Shown: one piece after another, positions 53,629 through 63,300 of the stretch
Position numbering within the stretch: position 1 is the first letter of the stretch
Layout: each line of letters opens with the position of its first letter
Assembly: GCF_020524765.1 (NCBI RefSeq)
Contig: NZ_JAIVLR010000002.1
Span: 584,501 to 648,500 of the forward strand
Origin: Qipengyuania gaetbuli
GTDB taxonomy: Bacteria > Pseudomonadota > Alphaproteobacteria > Sphingomonadales > Sphingomonadaceae
Length of the DNA stretch: 64,000 nt
Direction: 5' to 3'
The notes under the pieces: model-generated
Told to the model about the DNA's origin: nothing
What the model saw: only the letters and a program-made list of their open reading frames with translations
The model's database searches: none
Translations under genes and position numbers: made by a program

Positions 53629-54114
53629 TTAGAGGTCGACGCTCTCCACGTGGCGTTCTTCCGCCTCTTCGTGGACGGTCATGCCCAGCGCCATCTTGGC
53701 AGTGTTGAGCAGGCCGAGGTCACCGCTCCAGATTTCCGCCTGGCCCAGGTCCATGCGCAGGAAGAGGATGTCCGGATCGTCCTTGCCGCCGTCGTACCAG
53801 GCCTCGACGAAGTTGTTCCAGAACTGGTCGAAACGCTCCTGGCTGGTCTCGACCGCCAGCGTGCCATCGAAGCGCGCAAACATGTCGTGATCCTTGCCGG
53901 CGAAGCTCGCCTTCACCTTGCCGAGCTTGGCGAACGTGCTGTTCTTCTGCGTGAAGAACCAGATCGCACTGTTCGCATCCTTGTCGAGCTGGGCGGTCAT
54001 CGGCACCGAAGTGTTCGACTGGCCCTCGAGTTCGAGGAAGAGGAACGGCGAGTCCGCCATGGCGTGCCAGAACTTCTCCTTGAGCGCGTCGGGGTTGCCT
54101 TTCGAGTATTTCAT
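53629..54114 (-). CDS. Pyridoxamine 5'-phosphate oxidase-fold general stress protein
   Basis: 161-residue protein of the split-barrel FMN-binding fold (general stress protein 26 group). Typical segments are EKFWHAMADSPFLFLE, SAIWFFTQKNSTFAKL, FAGKDHDMFARFDGTLAV, and DILFLRMDLGQAEIWSGD. It is probably a cytosolic flavin-binding protein rather than a true pyridoxamine oxidase. The ATG at 54112-54114 (MKYSKGNPDALKEKF) is preceded by AAGGGCAAG. The 149-bp gap to imuA contains the imuA LexA box. Confidence 0.85.
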   Translation of the reverse strand: MKYSKGNPDALKEKFWHAMADSPFLFLELEGQSNTSVPMTAQLDKDANSAIWFFTQKNSTFAKLGKVKASFAGKDHDMFARFDGTLAVETSQERFDQFWNNFVEAWYDGGKDDPDILFLRMDLGQAEIWSGDLGLLNTAKMALGMTVHEEAEERHVESVDL

Positions 54115-54211
54115 GATCTTGCCCTTTTGATGATTGCGTTTGGTTTTCCTACGCTTGGAGCGGCTTGCGCGTTCCTGCGACTGCGCCGGAGCGGGGCACC
54201 GCACAGACGAA

Positions 54212-54246
54212 TTGCGAATCTCTGTTGTATGGAACATAATGCGAAC
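54212..54246 (+). promoter_or_regulatory. LexA-controlled promoter of imuA-imuB
   Basis: An alphaproteobacterial SOS box GAAC-ATAATGC-GAAC (the GTTC-N7-GTTC motif in reverse) lies at 54232-54246. It overlaps a -10-like CATAAT at 54235-54240, with a -35-like TTGCGA at 54212-54217 and exactly 17 bp between. LexA binding here would block RNA polymerase directly. It ends 17 bp before the imuA ATG. Confidence 0.85.
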
Positions 54247-54263
54247 AAACGAGTCGATTCCCC

Positions 54264-55046
54264 ATGCCCGATGCCGCCCTTTCCTCCTTGCCGATCACGG
54301 CCTTCGAAGACGTTGCCGCGCTGTCCGCGCGTCGCAGCGCGCGCTGGCGTCCGGGACTGGCGGCAGTGCAGGGGCCGGCGCTCCACAACGAGGTTTTCGG
54401 CCTTTCGCGCGAAGCCGCAGGGGTGGGGGTGGCGCTTGCCCTGGCGCTCGACGACTGGCGGCATGTCCCGCGTGAATGCGGCTGCGAGGCGGAGGACCGG
54501 CGCAGTGTGCTGTGGGTCCAGACGCGCGAGGCGGCGCGTCTTGGTGGCAGGCCCTGTCGCGCAGGGCTCCCGGCGGACCTGCAGGGCCGTGTGATCCACG
54601 TGCTGGCAGAGAAGGTAGAGGATGCCCTCTTCGCGCTGGAGGAGGGGCTGCGCTGCCGCGATCTCGCCTTCGTGATCGGTGAAATCCCGGGGAATGCGAA
54701 GGCGCTGGATTTCACCGCCTCGCGCCGGCTGACCCTGGCGAGCGAGAGGCACGGTGTGCCGCTGTTCCTCGTCCGGCTCGATGCCGCGCGCGACCTGTCT
54801 TCGGCGCGGATGCGCTGGGAAGCCACCAGCGCGCCGTCCGCCCCGCCACGCTGGAACGCGCAGGCTCCGGGCGATCCGGCATGGCGTGCCGAACTCTTCC
54901 GGGCGCGCAGCCATGCGCCGGGCGAATGGGTGCTGGAGGAGGGCGGGAAGACCCTCAGGGCGGACAAGGCTAGCTCCGAAACCGACCGCGCGGTCGCGAA
55001 CTGGGCGGCCGGGCTGCAACATCGCCGCGCGCCCCGGCGGGCATGA
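54264..55046 (+). CDS. imuA: SOS mutagenesis protein ImuA
   Basis: 260-residue RecA-related accessory factor of the ImuA/ImuB/DnaE2 mutasome. Segments typical of alphaproteobacterial ImuA: HNEVFGLSREAAGVGVALAL, RSVLWVQTREAARLGGRPC, DALFALEEGLRCRDLAFVIG, and RRLTLASERHGVPLFLVRL. It lacks a classical Walker A. It is behind a LexA box at 54232 and overlaps imuB by ATGA (55043-55046), so the pair is translated together. Induction by DNA damage is therefore predicted. Confidence 0.9.
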   Translation: MPDAALSSLPITAFEDVAALSARRSARWRPGLAAVQGPALHNEVFGLSREAAGVGVALALALDDWRHVPRECGCEAEDRRSVLWVQTREAARLGGRPCRAGLPADLQGRVIHVLAEKVEDALFALEEGLRCRDLAFVIGEIPGNAKALDFTASRRLTLASERHGVPLFLVRLDAARDLSSARMRWEATSAPSAPPRWNAQAPGDPAWRAELFRARSHAPGEWVLEEGGKTLRADKASSETDRAVANWAAGLQHRRAPRRA

Positions 55047-56617
55047 GCGCGCTCCTGCCGGATGCCGCGCGCCCGCGCCGCATCCTGTCCATCTGGATGC
55101 CTGCCATGGCGATGGATCGCTGGCGACTGGGTGGTTCCGGCGAGCGTCGCGCGCTCGACGACAAGCCGCTCGTGCTCATCGCCGATACCGCCCACGGGCC
55201 GCGGATCGAGGCAGCCAACCGGTCGGGCATGGCGGCAGGCGCATGCCGGGGCATGATGCTGGCCGATGCGCGCACGCTGTGCCCTGACATCGCTACCGCG
55301 CCGAGCGATCCGGCAGGCGATCTCGCCTTTCTCGAAAAGCTGGCGATCTGGGCGCAGCGCTGGGGTCCGTGGTCGGCGATGGACGCGCCCGACAGCCTGC
55401 TGGTCGACGTGACGGCCGTGCCGCACCTGTTCGGCGGGGAAGGCAGGCTGTTGGCCGATGTGGCAGAAACCTTCGCGCGCCGCGAACTGACGCTGCGCTG
55501 TGCCATCGCGCCGACGGCGGGGGCGGCATGGGCGCTGTCGCATTACGGCCCGCCCGGCGCGATCCTGGCTGCGCAGGACGATGCCGAAGCGAGGCTTGCC
55601 GACCTGCCTGTCGCCGCGCTGCGCCTCGACGACGACGTGCTTACCGTGCTGCGCCGCCTCGGCCTCAAGCGGCTCGGAGAGCTGGCCACGATCGGCCGCG
55701 ATGCGATCCAGCGGCGGTTCCGCAACCGCAAGTCGCCTGCCGCCAACCCGCTCATCCGGCTCGACCAGATCCTCGGCAGGGTGCCCGAGCCGCTGTTGCC
55801 GGTGGTCCCGCAGCACATGCCGCTGGTCCAGCGCCGCCTGATGGAGCCGATCCGCCATCGCCAGCTGCTGGACCAGGTGGTGGGCGATCTCGCCGGTGAC
55901 ATGGCGCGCGAACTGGAAGCGCGGGGCGAAGGCGCGCGCAGACTGGAGCTGGGAATGTGGCGGGTCGACGGAGAGGTGGTGGTGCGCCGTCTCGAAATGG
56001 CTGCCGCCACCCGCGAGGCGGCGCATATCTGCCGGCTCTTCGCGGCGCGGCTCGACGATGTGGATGCAGGGTTCGGTATCGAGATGCTGCGCCTGCGCGC
56101 CAGCTGGGCGGAGCCGCTGGCGCTGGAGCAGGGCGATATCGAGGCTGCGGCAGAAACGCACGGCACTTCGCTGGCGGCCTGCATCGACCGGTTGACGGTA
56201 CGCCTCGGCAGGGAAGCGGTTACGCGGCCGGTTCCGTTTGCCAGCCACATCCCCGAGCGCGCGCAACGCTGGCAGCCCCCGCTCGAGCCCGAACCGACTT
56301 CACAAGGTGAGTTGGCTTTCCACAGAAGGCCTTTGAAACTGCTAGACAATCCTGAAAGGATCGCGGTGCTCTACGCCACCCCTGACGGGTACCCGCGGCG
56401 CTTTCGCTGGCGTGGGGAAGTGCACGAGGTGGCGCGGGTCGAAGGCCCGGAACGCATCGCTCCGGAATGGTGGCGCGAACGCGGGGGGACGAGGCTGCGG
56501 GACTACTACCGGATCGAGGACGATCGCGGACGCCGTTACTGGATCTATCGCCTCGGCATCGTGGGCGACGGCCGCGGCGGGGCGCCCGACTGGTACCTGC
56601 AGGGTCTGTGCGCCTAG
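55043..56617 (+). CDS. imuB: ImuB, Y-family polymerase-like mutasome hub
   Basis: 524-residue ImuB, a Y-family polymerase fold without catalysis. The first motif that should read like DMDAFFA is instead SIWMPAMAMDRW, so a metal-binding aspartate is missing, as is normal for ImuB, which bridges the beta clamp and DnaE2. Visible: the palm region SLLVDVTAVPHLFGGEG, the little-finger-like NPLIRLDQILGRVPEPL (possible clamp-binding part), and a C-terminal domain with WRGEVHEVARVEGPERI and RRYWIYRLGIVGDG. It overlaps imuA by 4 bp; its stop overlaps the convergent small secreted gene by 2 bp. Confidence 0.92.
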   Translation: MSALLPDAARPRRILSIWMPAMAMDRWRLGGSGERRALDDKPLVLIADTAHGPRIEAANRSGMAAGACRGMMLADARTLCPDIATAPSDPAGDLAFLEKLAIWAQRWGPWSAMDAPDSLLVDVTAVPHLFGGEGRLLADVAETFARRELTLRCAIAPTAGAAWALSHYGPPGAILAAQDDAEARLADLPVAALRLDDDVLTVLRRLGLKRLGELATIGRDAIQRRFRNRKSPAANPLIRLDQILGRVPEPLLPVVPQHMPLVQRRLMEPIRHRQLLDQVVGDLAGDMARELEARGEGARRLELGMWRVDGEVVVRRLEMAAATREAAHICRLFAARLDDVDAGFGIEMLRLRASWAEPLALEQGDIEAAAETHGTSLAACIDRLTVRLGREAVTRPVPFASHIPERAQRWQPPLEPEPTSQGELAFHRRPLKLLDNPERIAVLYATPDGYPRRFRWRGEVHEVARVEGPERIAPEWWRERGGTRLRDYYRIEDDRGRRYWIYRLGIVGDGRGGAPDWYLQGLCA

Positions 56618-56922
56618 GCGGGTTCGGCCGGTTCTTCGGCGCCTTCTTCCGGCACGACCGGCTCTTCGGGTCCGTGCTGGATTTCGGAGAGTTCGGGCGT
56701 CAGCGCGCTGCCCTTGCAAACGCTGTCGCCGGCCACGATCGTGGCGGCAACGCGCGACTGCTCCATCGCCTCGGGTGTATTGTTGAAAGGCGGTACGACC
56801 GTTTGTGGCGCAACGCATTTTGCAGAAACTTCGCTCGGCGCGTCGGCCTGTGCTTCCTCATCCTGCGCCAGGGCAGGGGTGGCTGAAAGGGCAAGGGCAG
56901 TCATCAGGTATGCGGCGCGCAT
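56614..56922 (-). CDS. Small secreted protein between imuB and the PilZ gene
   Basis: 102-residue exported protein. The signal peptide (MRAAYLMTALALSATPALAQ) is followed by an acidic mature chain with two cysteines (SAKCVAPQTVVPPF, GDSVCKGSAL) and a proline/glutamate-rich C-terminus (PEEPVVPEEGAEEPAEPA). The ATG at 56920-56922 begins the signal peptide. Function unknown. It is transcribed against imuB and separates imuAB from dnaE2. Confidence 0.72.
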   Translation of the reverse strand: MRAAYLMTALALSATPALAQDEEAQADAPSEVSAKCVAPQTVVPPFNNTPEAMEQSRVAATIVAGDSVCKGSALTPELSEIQHGPEEPVVPEEGAEEPAEPA

Positions 56923-56979
56923 GGGCAATCTCCAGTCCCTATGCCTTTCGCGCAGGCGAGATTGCCAGTGCCTGAACCC

Positions 56980-57378
56980 TCAGCCTTCTGAAACGAGGCT
57001 CGCACGGCGCGAACGCCGCTGCCCGAGAGGGATATTGCCGAAATTCGCGACCGGACCCGATGGGGCCTCGACCGTGTCGACCGTCTGGTCGATGACCGAT
57101 TGAGGAAGAGGGCGTTCGAACACGAGGCCGCAGCTACGCTCGTTGGCCCAGACCACCTTGCCGAAATGCTCGTGCCCGTTCCACGAAAGCAGCCCTGAAA
57201 CGCCTTCGCTAGGGGGATTGGGGGTGTCGAGGCGCGCCCCGGCTTCGGACAAATCCGAAAGCCGGCCGTGACGGTCGCCGCCCAGCATCTTGAGCGTTGC
57301 CGCACAGTCGACGCTGTATCGCGTCGCAACGCGCCGGTCCTGCGGTTTTGCGACCTGGTTCCTGCGGAAAAGCCCCAC
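56980..57378 (-). CDS. PilZ-domain protein
   Basis: 132-residue protein with a PilZ fold. The c-di-GMP-binding signature is present: RRVATRYSVDC (RxxxR) and SDLSEAGARL (D/NxSxxG-type), followed by the beta-barrel strands WNGHEHFGKVVWANERSCGLVF. It probably binds c-di-GMP and regulates a partner; the EAL phosphodiesterase at 4 kb belongs to the same signalling network in principle. It lies 57 bp upstream of the small secreted gene on the same strand. Confidence 0.85.
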   Translation of the reverse strand: MGLFRRNQVAKPQDRRVATRYSVDCAATLKMLGGDRHGRLSDLSEAGARLDTPNPPSEGVSGLLSWNGHEHFGKVVWANERSCGLVFERPLPQSVIDQTVDTVEAPSGPVANFGNIPLGQRRSRRASLVSEG

Positions 57379-57610
57379 GCGCCATTTCTCCCCTTGGAGT
57401 ATCCTCTTGGCGCAAGAAGGGTGAATTCTGCCCTTCGGCTCATGCTTACCGGGCTGTTAGGGTTGGGTGAGGCGCACATTGTCTTGTTCATCCGCATGCC
57501 GGATGGCCGCAGGACCTGGTTCGTCCTGCTGCGGGGACGACTCAAGCGGGGCGCAGTCGGCGTGTTGCTTCGGCGAGCTTTCGAAAATGCCTCGCCTGCA
57601 TCTTTTGACA

Positions 57611-57643
57611 TTGGCGAATCCGGTCGTGGAACATATAAAGAAC
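57611..57643 (+). promoter_or_regulatory. LexA-controlled promoter of the radical-SAM/udgX/dnaE2 operon
   Basis: A second SOS box, GAAC-ATATAAA-GAAC, lies at 57629-57643. The -10-like TATAAA (57634-57639) lies inside it, with a -35-like TTGGCG at 57611-57616 and a 17-bp spacer. Predicted transcription would begin at or next to the ATG at 57646, so the mRNA may be leaderless. The 267-bp region from 57379 to here has no other convincing gene. Confidence 0.8.
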
Positions 57644-57645
57644 AT

Positions 57646-58890
57646 ATGGCTCAGCAGACGATCCTCCAGAAGCTGGAAATCCTCGCCGATGCGGCGAAAT
57701 ACGATGCCTCCTGCGCGTCGTCCGGCACGGCGAAGAAGAACAGCCTGGGCGGAAAGGGGATCGGTTCGACCGAAGGAATGGGTATCTGCCATGCCTACGC
57801 GCCCGACGGCCGCTGTATCAGCCTGTTCAAGATACTGCTGACCAACCATTGCGTGTTCGACTGCCATTACTGCGTCAATCGCAAGAGCTCGAACGTGGCG
57901 CGGGCGCGGTTTACGCCGCAGGAAGTGGTGGACCTGACGCTCGCCTTCTACCGCCGCAATTATATCGAGGGGCTGTTCCTCTCCTCCGGCATCGTGAAGA
58001 ACTCGAACCACACGATGGAACAGATCGTCGAGGTCGCGCGCATCCTGCGCGAAGAGCATGATTTCCGCGGCTACATTCACCTCAAGACCATTCCCGAAGC
58101 GGATGCGGAGATCGTCCACCAGGCCGGGCTCTATGCCGACCGTGTCTCGATCAATGTCGAACTGCCGACCGACAGCGGCCTCACCCGCCTCGCGCCGGAC
58201 AAGGACGCGCGGCAGATCGAAGGTGCGATGGGCAAGGTGAAGGCCGATCTTGCGGAGGCGAAAGACGCGCACAAAAGGTTCAAGCACGCACCGCGCTTCG
58301 CACCCGCCGGCCAGTCGACTCAGATGATCGTCGGCGCCGATGCCGCGACCGATGCCGACATCGTGGGCAAGGCCAGCCGGCTGTACGACAATTTCCGCCT
58401 GCGCCGGGTTTACTACAGCGCCTTCTCGCCCATTCCCGATGCCAGCGCGGTTCTGCCGCTGAAGCGTCCGCCGCTCATCCGCGAACACCGGCTCTACCAG
58501 TCCGACTGGCTGATGCGGTTCTATGGCTACAAGCCGGCCGAGGTGATGCAGGCGACCGAGGCGGACGGGAACCTGCCGCTCGACATCGATCCCAAGCTCG
58601 CCTGGGCGCTGAAATTCCGAGAGCAATTTCCGGTCGACGTGAACCGGTCCACCAAGGAGCAATTGCTGCGCGTGCCCGGCCTCGGCGTGAAGGCGGTGGG
58701 CAAGATCCTCGCCAGCCGCCGCCACCGCGCGCTGCGGCTCGACGACGTGGCGTTGCTCACCCAGTCGATCACCAAGGTGCGCCCCTTCATCTGCACGGTG
58801 GACTGGCGCCCCGTCATGCTGACCGACCGGGCCGACCTCAGGAGCCTGCTCGCGCCGAAGGCCGAGCAACTGGAGCTGTTTGCCGCATGA
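57646..58890 (+). CDS. Putative DNA modification/repair radical SAM protein (TIGR03916 type)
   Basis: 414-residue radical S-adenosylmethionine enzyme related to spore photoproduct lyase. The 4Fe-4S motif is Cys69-x3-Cys73-x2-Cys76 in NHCVFDCHYCVNRKSS. The N-terminal part and the GLFLSSGIVKNSNHTME region continue the partial TIM barrel. A C-terminal helix-hairpin-helix motif at about 340-370 (LLRVPGLGVKAVGKILASR) suggests DNA binding. The reaction is unknown; repair or modification of a damaged base is inferred. It is under its own LexA box and overlaps udgX by ATGA. Confidence 0.9.
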   Translation: MAQQTILQKLEILADAAKYDASCASSGTAKKNSLGGKGIGSTEGMGICHAYAPDGRCISLFKILLTNHCVFDCHYCVNRKSSNVARARFTPQEVVDLTLAFYRRNYIEGLFLSSGIVKNSNHTMEQIVEVARILREEHDFRGYIHLKTIPEADAEIVHQAGLYADRVSINVELPTDSGLTRLAPDKDARQIEGAMGKVKADLAEAKDAHKRFKHAPRFAPAGQSTQMIVGADAATDADIVGKASRLYDNFRLRRVYYSAFSPIPDASAVLPLKRPPLIREHRLYQSDWLMRFYGYKPAEVMQATEADGNLPLDIDPKLAWALKFREQFPVDVNRSTKEQLLRVPGLGVKAVGKILASRRHRALRLDDVALLTQSITKVRPFICTVDWRPVMLTDRADLRSLLAPKAEQLELFAA

Positions 58891-60326
58891 CTGCCCTCCA
58901 GCATGTCAGGCTCGGCACCTATTACGTGGTCAACCTGCCCGAGCCGGACGATTTCGACTTCTGGCGCGAGCGGGCGCGCGCGCTTGTCCAGTGCGATGTG
59001 CCGCCCGACCGGATCGCCTGGATCGAACCGGGCGGGAGCGGGGACCTCTTCGCGCATGGCGAGCGCCGCATGCCCGTGCCGCCGATGGACGCAAGGCCGG
59101 TACGCGCCAACCGCCGCTTCGTGAGCCTTGCAAAGAACGCCATTCTCCATTCCGATCCCGAGCGTTTCGCGCTGCTCTACCGCCTGCTGTGGCGGCTCCA
59201 GTCCAATCCGCGGATGATGGAGGACAAGGCCGACCTCGACGTGCGGCGGGTGGAGGAACTCGACAAGAACGTGCGCCGCGACAGCCACAAGATGCACGCC
59301 TTCGTCCGCTTCCGGCTGGTCGAGAGCGAGGATGAAGAGGAAGGCGAACACTACGTCGCCTGGTTCGAGCCGGAGCATCACATCCTGCGAGCCAATGCGG
59401 GCTTCTTCATGCGCCGCTTTTCGAACATGCGCTGGTCGATCCTGACCCCTCGCGGCAGCCTCCACTGGGATGGCGAGACGATGGCGGAAGGCCCGCCAGC
59501 CGAACGGCACGATGCCCCCGGCGGCGACCCGATGGAGGACCTCTGGCGCACCTATTACGCCTCCATCTTCAATCCTGCGCGGCTGAAAATCGGGGCCATG
59601 CTGAAGGAAATGCCCAAGAAGTACTGGAAGAACATGCCCGAGGCATCGCTCATCCCGGACCTGATCGCGGGCGCACAGGGGCGCGAGGCCAGCATGGTGG
59701 AGAAGGGCGCGCTCGAGTTCGAGGAGCGGCCCGACACGCTGGCCGCGATCGACAAGGCGATCCACGCCTGCCGCAAGTGCCCTATAGGCGCGCTCGACAA
59801 CACAGCGGTGATGGGGGAGGGGCCGCAGGATGCCGCCCTGATGATCGTCGGCGAACAGCCCGGCGACAACGAGGATATGCAGGGCCGCCCCTTCGTGGGT
59901 CCGGCAGGGCAATTGCTCGACGTGCATCTCGAAAAGGCCGGGATCGACCGGCGCGCGGCCTATCTCACCAATGCGGTGAAGCATTTCAAATATGTGCAGC
60001 GCGGCAAGCGGCGGCTGCACCAGAACCCGGGCGCGAAGGAAATCGACACCTGTCGCTGGTGGATCGAGAGCGAGCGGGCGATCGTGCAGCCCAAGCTGGT
60101 GCTCGCCATGGGTGCCAGCGCGGCGCGCGGCCTGCTGGGCAAGACGGTCAGCATCTCCAAGGTGCGCGGCACGCCGATCCCGCTGGAAGACGGCAGTGAG
60201 CTGTGGGTCACCGCGCACCCGTCCTATCTCCTGCGCCTCGAAGGCCCTGCGCGCGAGGAACAGGCGCGGCTGTTCGATGCCGACCTTGCCGCGGTGAAGG
60301 CGCGGCTGGCGGAGCTGGCGGGGTGA
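58887..60326 (+). CDS. UdgX-family uracil-DNA binding protein/glycosylase with N-terminal DUF4130-like domain
   Basis: 479-residue fusion. The N-terminal half (to about residue 280) is the SAM-associated DUF4130/TIGR03915-type domain found beside this radical SAM enzyme (HKMHAFVRFRLVESEDEE, YYASIFNPARLKIGAMLKEM). The C-terminal half is a uracil-DNA glycosylase fold: IHACRKCPIG (Fe-S ligands), GEQPGDNEDMQGRPFVGPAG near residue 322, and HPSYLLRL. The UdgX insertion appears as GKRRLHQNPGAKEID, with Lys374 to His378, where His378 matches the histidine that bonds covalently to uracil in mycobacterial UdgX (KRRIH there). It overlaps the radical SAM stop and lies 4 bp before dnaE2. Confidence 0.92.
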   Translation: MTALQHVRLGTYYVVNLPEPDDFDFWRERARALVQCDVPPDRIAWIEPGGSGDLFAHGERRMPVPPMDARPVRANRRFVSLAKNAILHSDPERFALLYRLLWRLQSNPRMMEDKADLDVRRVEELDKNVRRDSHKMHAFVRFRLVESEDEEEGEHYVAWFEPEHHILRANAGFFMRRFSNMRWSILTPRGSLHWDGETMAEGPPAERHDAPGGDPMEDLWRTYYASIFNPARLKIGAMLKEMPKKYWKNMPEASLIPDLIAGAQGREASMVEKGALEFEERPDTLAAIDKAIHACRKCPIGALDNTAVMGEGPQDAALMIVGEQPGDNEDMQGRPFVGPAGQLLDVHLEKAGIDRRAAYLTNAVKHFKYVQRGKRRLHQNPGAKEIDTCRWWIESERAIVQPKLVLAMGASAARGLLGKTVSISKVRGTPIPLEDGSELWVTAHPSYLLRLEGPAREEQARLFDADLAAVKARLAELAG

Positions 60327-60330
60327 GCCC

Positions 60331-63300
60331 ATGCCCGAAAGCGAGCTCCAGATTCCCAAGCGCACGATCGAGATCGATCCTGCCTCGATAGACGCGCCGC
60401 CGCGCAGCGCCTTCGTCGAACTCGGCATCGTGTCCTGTTTCAGCTTCCTGCGCGGGGCATCGGATGCGGTGGACCTCGTGCTCAAAGCCCGCGCGCTGGG
60501 CTACGACGCGATCGGGATTGCCGATGCCAACACCATGGCCGGCGTGGTGCGCGTCCATACCGAGGCGGCAACGCTCAAGCTGAAGCCCTGCATCGGCTGC
60601 CGGATCGAAACGGTCGAAGGGTTGGCTTTCCTCGCCTATCCGAAGGACCGCGCGGCCTATGGCCGGCTCTGCCGCCTGATCTCGGCTGGGCGGATGCGCA
60701 CGCTGGACGGCGAATGGCAGGAGAAGGGGGAGTGCCACATCTCGCTCTCCATGCTCGCCCGCCATGCAGAGGGCGTTCAGCTGATCCTCGTGCCCCCGCG
60801 CGATCTGGCGCAGGAATACACCGTGCCTGCATGGGCCGGGAATGTCGTCGGGCTGGCGGGAGAGAAGCTGCAGGAGCACCTTGCCGCGCCCTTTGCCGAT
60901 ATCGTGCCGCAGCTTGCCGCCGGACTGCCCAGTTTGCGCCATATCGCGGCGGCCTATCTCTACACCGACAGCGATATCGCCCGGATCGAGCAGCTCGACG
61001 CGCTGGCGAAGGCGAACGGCCTGTCGATCCTCGCCACGAACGACGTGCACTACGCGGGGCCGGAAAGGCGCCCGTTGCAGGACGTGATGACCGCGATCCG
61101 GCACAAGACCACTGTCGCGGCCGCAGGGCACCTGCTCCACGGCAATGCGGAGCGTTACCTCAAGCCGCCTGCGACCATGGTCCGCCTGTTCGAGCGCTGG
61201 CCGCACGCCATCGCGGCTGCGCGCGAAGTGGCCGATGCCTGCAATTTCAGCCTCGACGAGCTGAAATACGAATATCCCGAAGAGCTCTATCCCGGCGGGG
61301 TCGAGCCGCAGGACTATCTCGTCTCCGAGACGTGGAAAGGAGCCGAATGGCGCTATCCCGCGGGTATTCCCGAAAGCGTGGCGGAAACCTTGCACAAGGA
61401 ACTGGCGCTGATCGGCAAGATGGAGCTGGCGCGCTATTTCCTGACCATCAAGGACATCGTCGATTTCGCGCGCGAGAAGGTCGACCCGCCGATCCTGTGC
61501 CAGGGGCGCGGCAGCGCGGCCAATTCGGCCGTTTGCTACTGCCTCGGCATCACCAGTGTCGATCCGGCGCAGCACCAGCTGCTGTTCGACCGCTTCATCT
61601 CCGAAGACCGCAAGGAGCCGCCCGATATCGACGTCGATTTCGAGCACGAGCGGCGCGAGGAAGTGATCCAGTATCTCTACCGCAAGTATGGCCGCCACCG
61701 CGCCGGGCTGTGCGCCACTGTCATCCATTACCGCCCGCGCATGGCGATCCGCGAAGTGGGCAAGGCGATGGGGCTGAGCGAGGACGTGACCGCCGCGCTC
61801 GCCAAGACGGTGTGGGGCGGCTGGGGCCGCGAGATCAGCGAGAAACACGCTGCCGAAACAGGCATGGACGTGACCGATCCGCATCTCAGGCGCGTTCTCA
61901 AACTGACCGAGCAAATGATTGGAATACCGCGTCATTTGTCGCAGCATGTCGGCGGGTTCATCCTCACCGAAGGCGCGCTGACCGAAACGGTGCCGGTCGG
62001 CAATGGCGCCATGCCCGATCGCAGTTTCATCGAATGGGACAAGGACGATATCGAGGCGCTGGGCATCCTCAAGGTCGACGTGCTGGCGCTGGGCATGCTG
62101 ACCTGCATCCGCAAGTGCCTCGACCTGCTCGACGACCATCACGGCCGCACGCTGACGCTCGCCTCGGTCCCGCGCGAGGACCCGGAAACCTATGCCATGC
62201 TGCGCAAGGGGGATTCGCTCGGCGTGTTCCAGGTCGAAAGCCGGGCGCAGATGAACATGCTGCCGAGACTGCGGCCGCGCGAATTCTACGACCTCGTCAT
62301 CCAGGTCGCCATCGTGCGCCCGGGTCCGATCCAGGGCGACATGGTCCACCCCTATCTGAAACGCAGGCGCGGGGCGGAACAGGTGGTGATACCCGCGCCG
62401 TCGCCGCAGCACGGCCCGCCGGACGAGCTGTCCATCATTCTCGAGCGCACGCTGGGCGTGCCGATCTTCCAGGAACAGGCGATGAAGATCGCGCTCGATG
62501 CGGCGAAGTTCTCCTCGAAAGAGGCGAACCGGCTGAGGAAGGCCATGGCGACCTTCCGCAGTCGCGGCATGGTGGACGAATTGCAGGACATGATGGTCGA
62601 ACGCATGGTCGCGCGCGGCTATGACCGCGACTTCGCCCAGCGCTGCTTCAACCAGATCCGGGGGTTTGGCGAATACGGCTTTCCCGAAAGCCACGCGGCC
62701 AGCTTCGCGCATCTCGTCTACGTGTCGAGCTGGCTGAAATGCCACTTCCCGGCGGCCTTCGCCTGCGCGCTCCTGAATTCGCAGCCCATGGGCTTCTATG
62801 CGCCCGCGCAGATCGTGCGCGATGCGGCCGAACACGGTGTGCGCGTGCTGCCGGTGGATGTGAACCTGTCGCAGTGGGACTGCACGCTGGAAGAACTCGC
62901 TGCGGCGAGTGGCGGCCAGGGCGACAGCGGCCGGCTCGACCGGCACGTGGCTTTGCGGCTGGGCCTGAGGCAGGTGGACGGCCTGCCCGAAGCGGTCGCC
63001 GCGCAACTCGTCGCCGAGCGCGAGGAGAACGGCGCCTACGAGGACGTGCGTGCGCTGCGCGACCGTGCCCGGATCGGTCCCGCCCACGTGGAACGGCTCG
63101 CCAGCGCGGATGCCTTCGGTTCGATGCACCTGTCGCGCAGGCAGGCCCTGTGGGATGCGCGCAGCCTCGTCGGCGGGGCGGACCTGCCGCTGTTCGCCGC
63201 TGCCGCCACGCGCGACGAGGGGGCGGAGGTTCGCCGCACCACGCTGCCGCAGATGCCTTTGTCCGAGGAAGTGGTGGCCGATTACCAGACCACGCGTCTC

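Noticed and set aside
57605..57610. Perfect TTGACA as a -35 for the radical-SAM operon
   Set aside because: It is 23 bp from the TATAAA, too far for a sigma-70 promoter. The weaker TTGGCG at 57611 has the ideal 17-bp spacer.
56980..57645. Coding extension of the radical-SAM gene to 57268, or a separate gene in 57379-57645
   Set aside because: The frame is open upstream, but the homology and the ATG begin at 57646, the LexA box and -10 lie inside the extension, and part is antisense to the PilZ gene.
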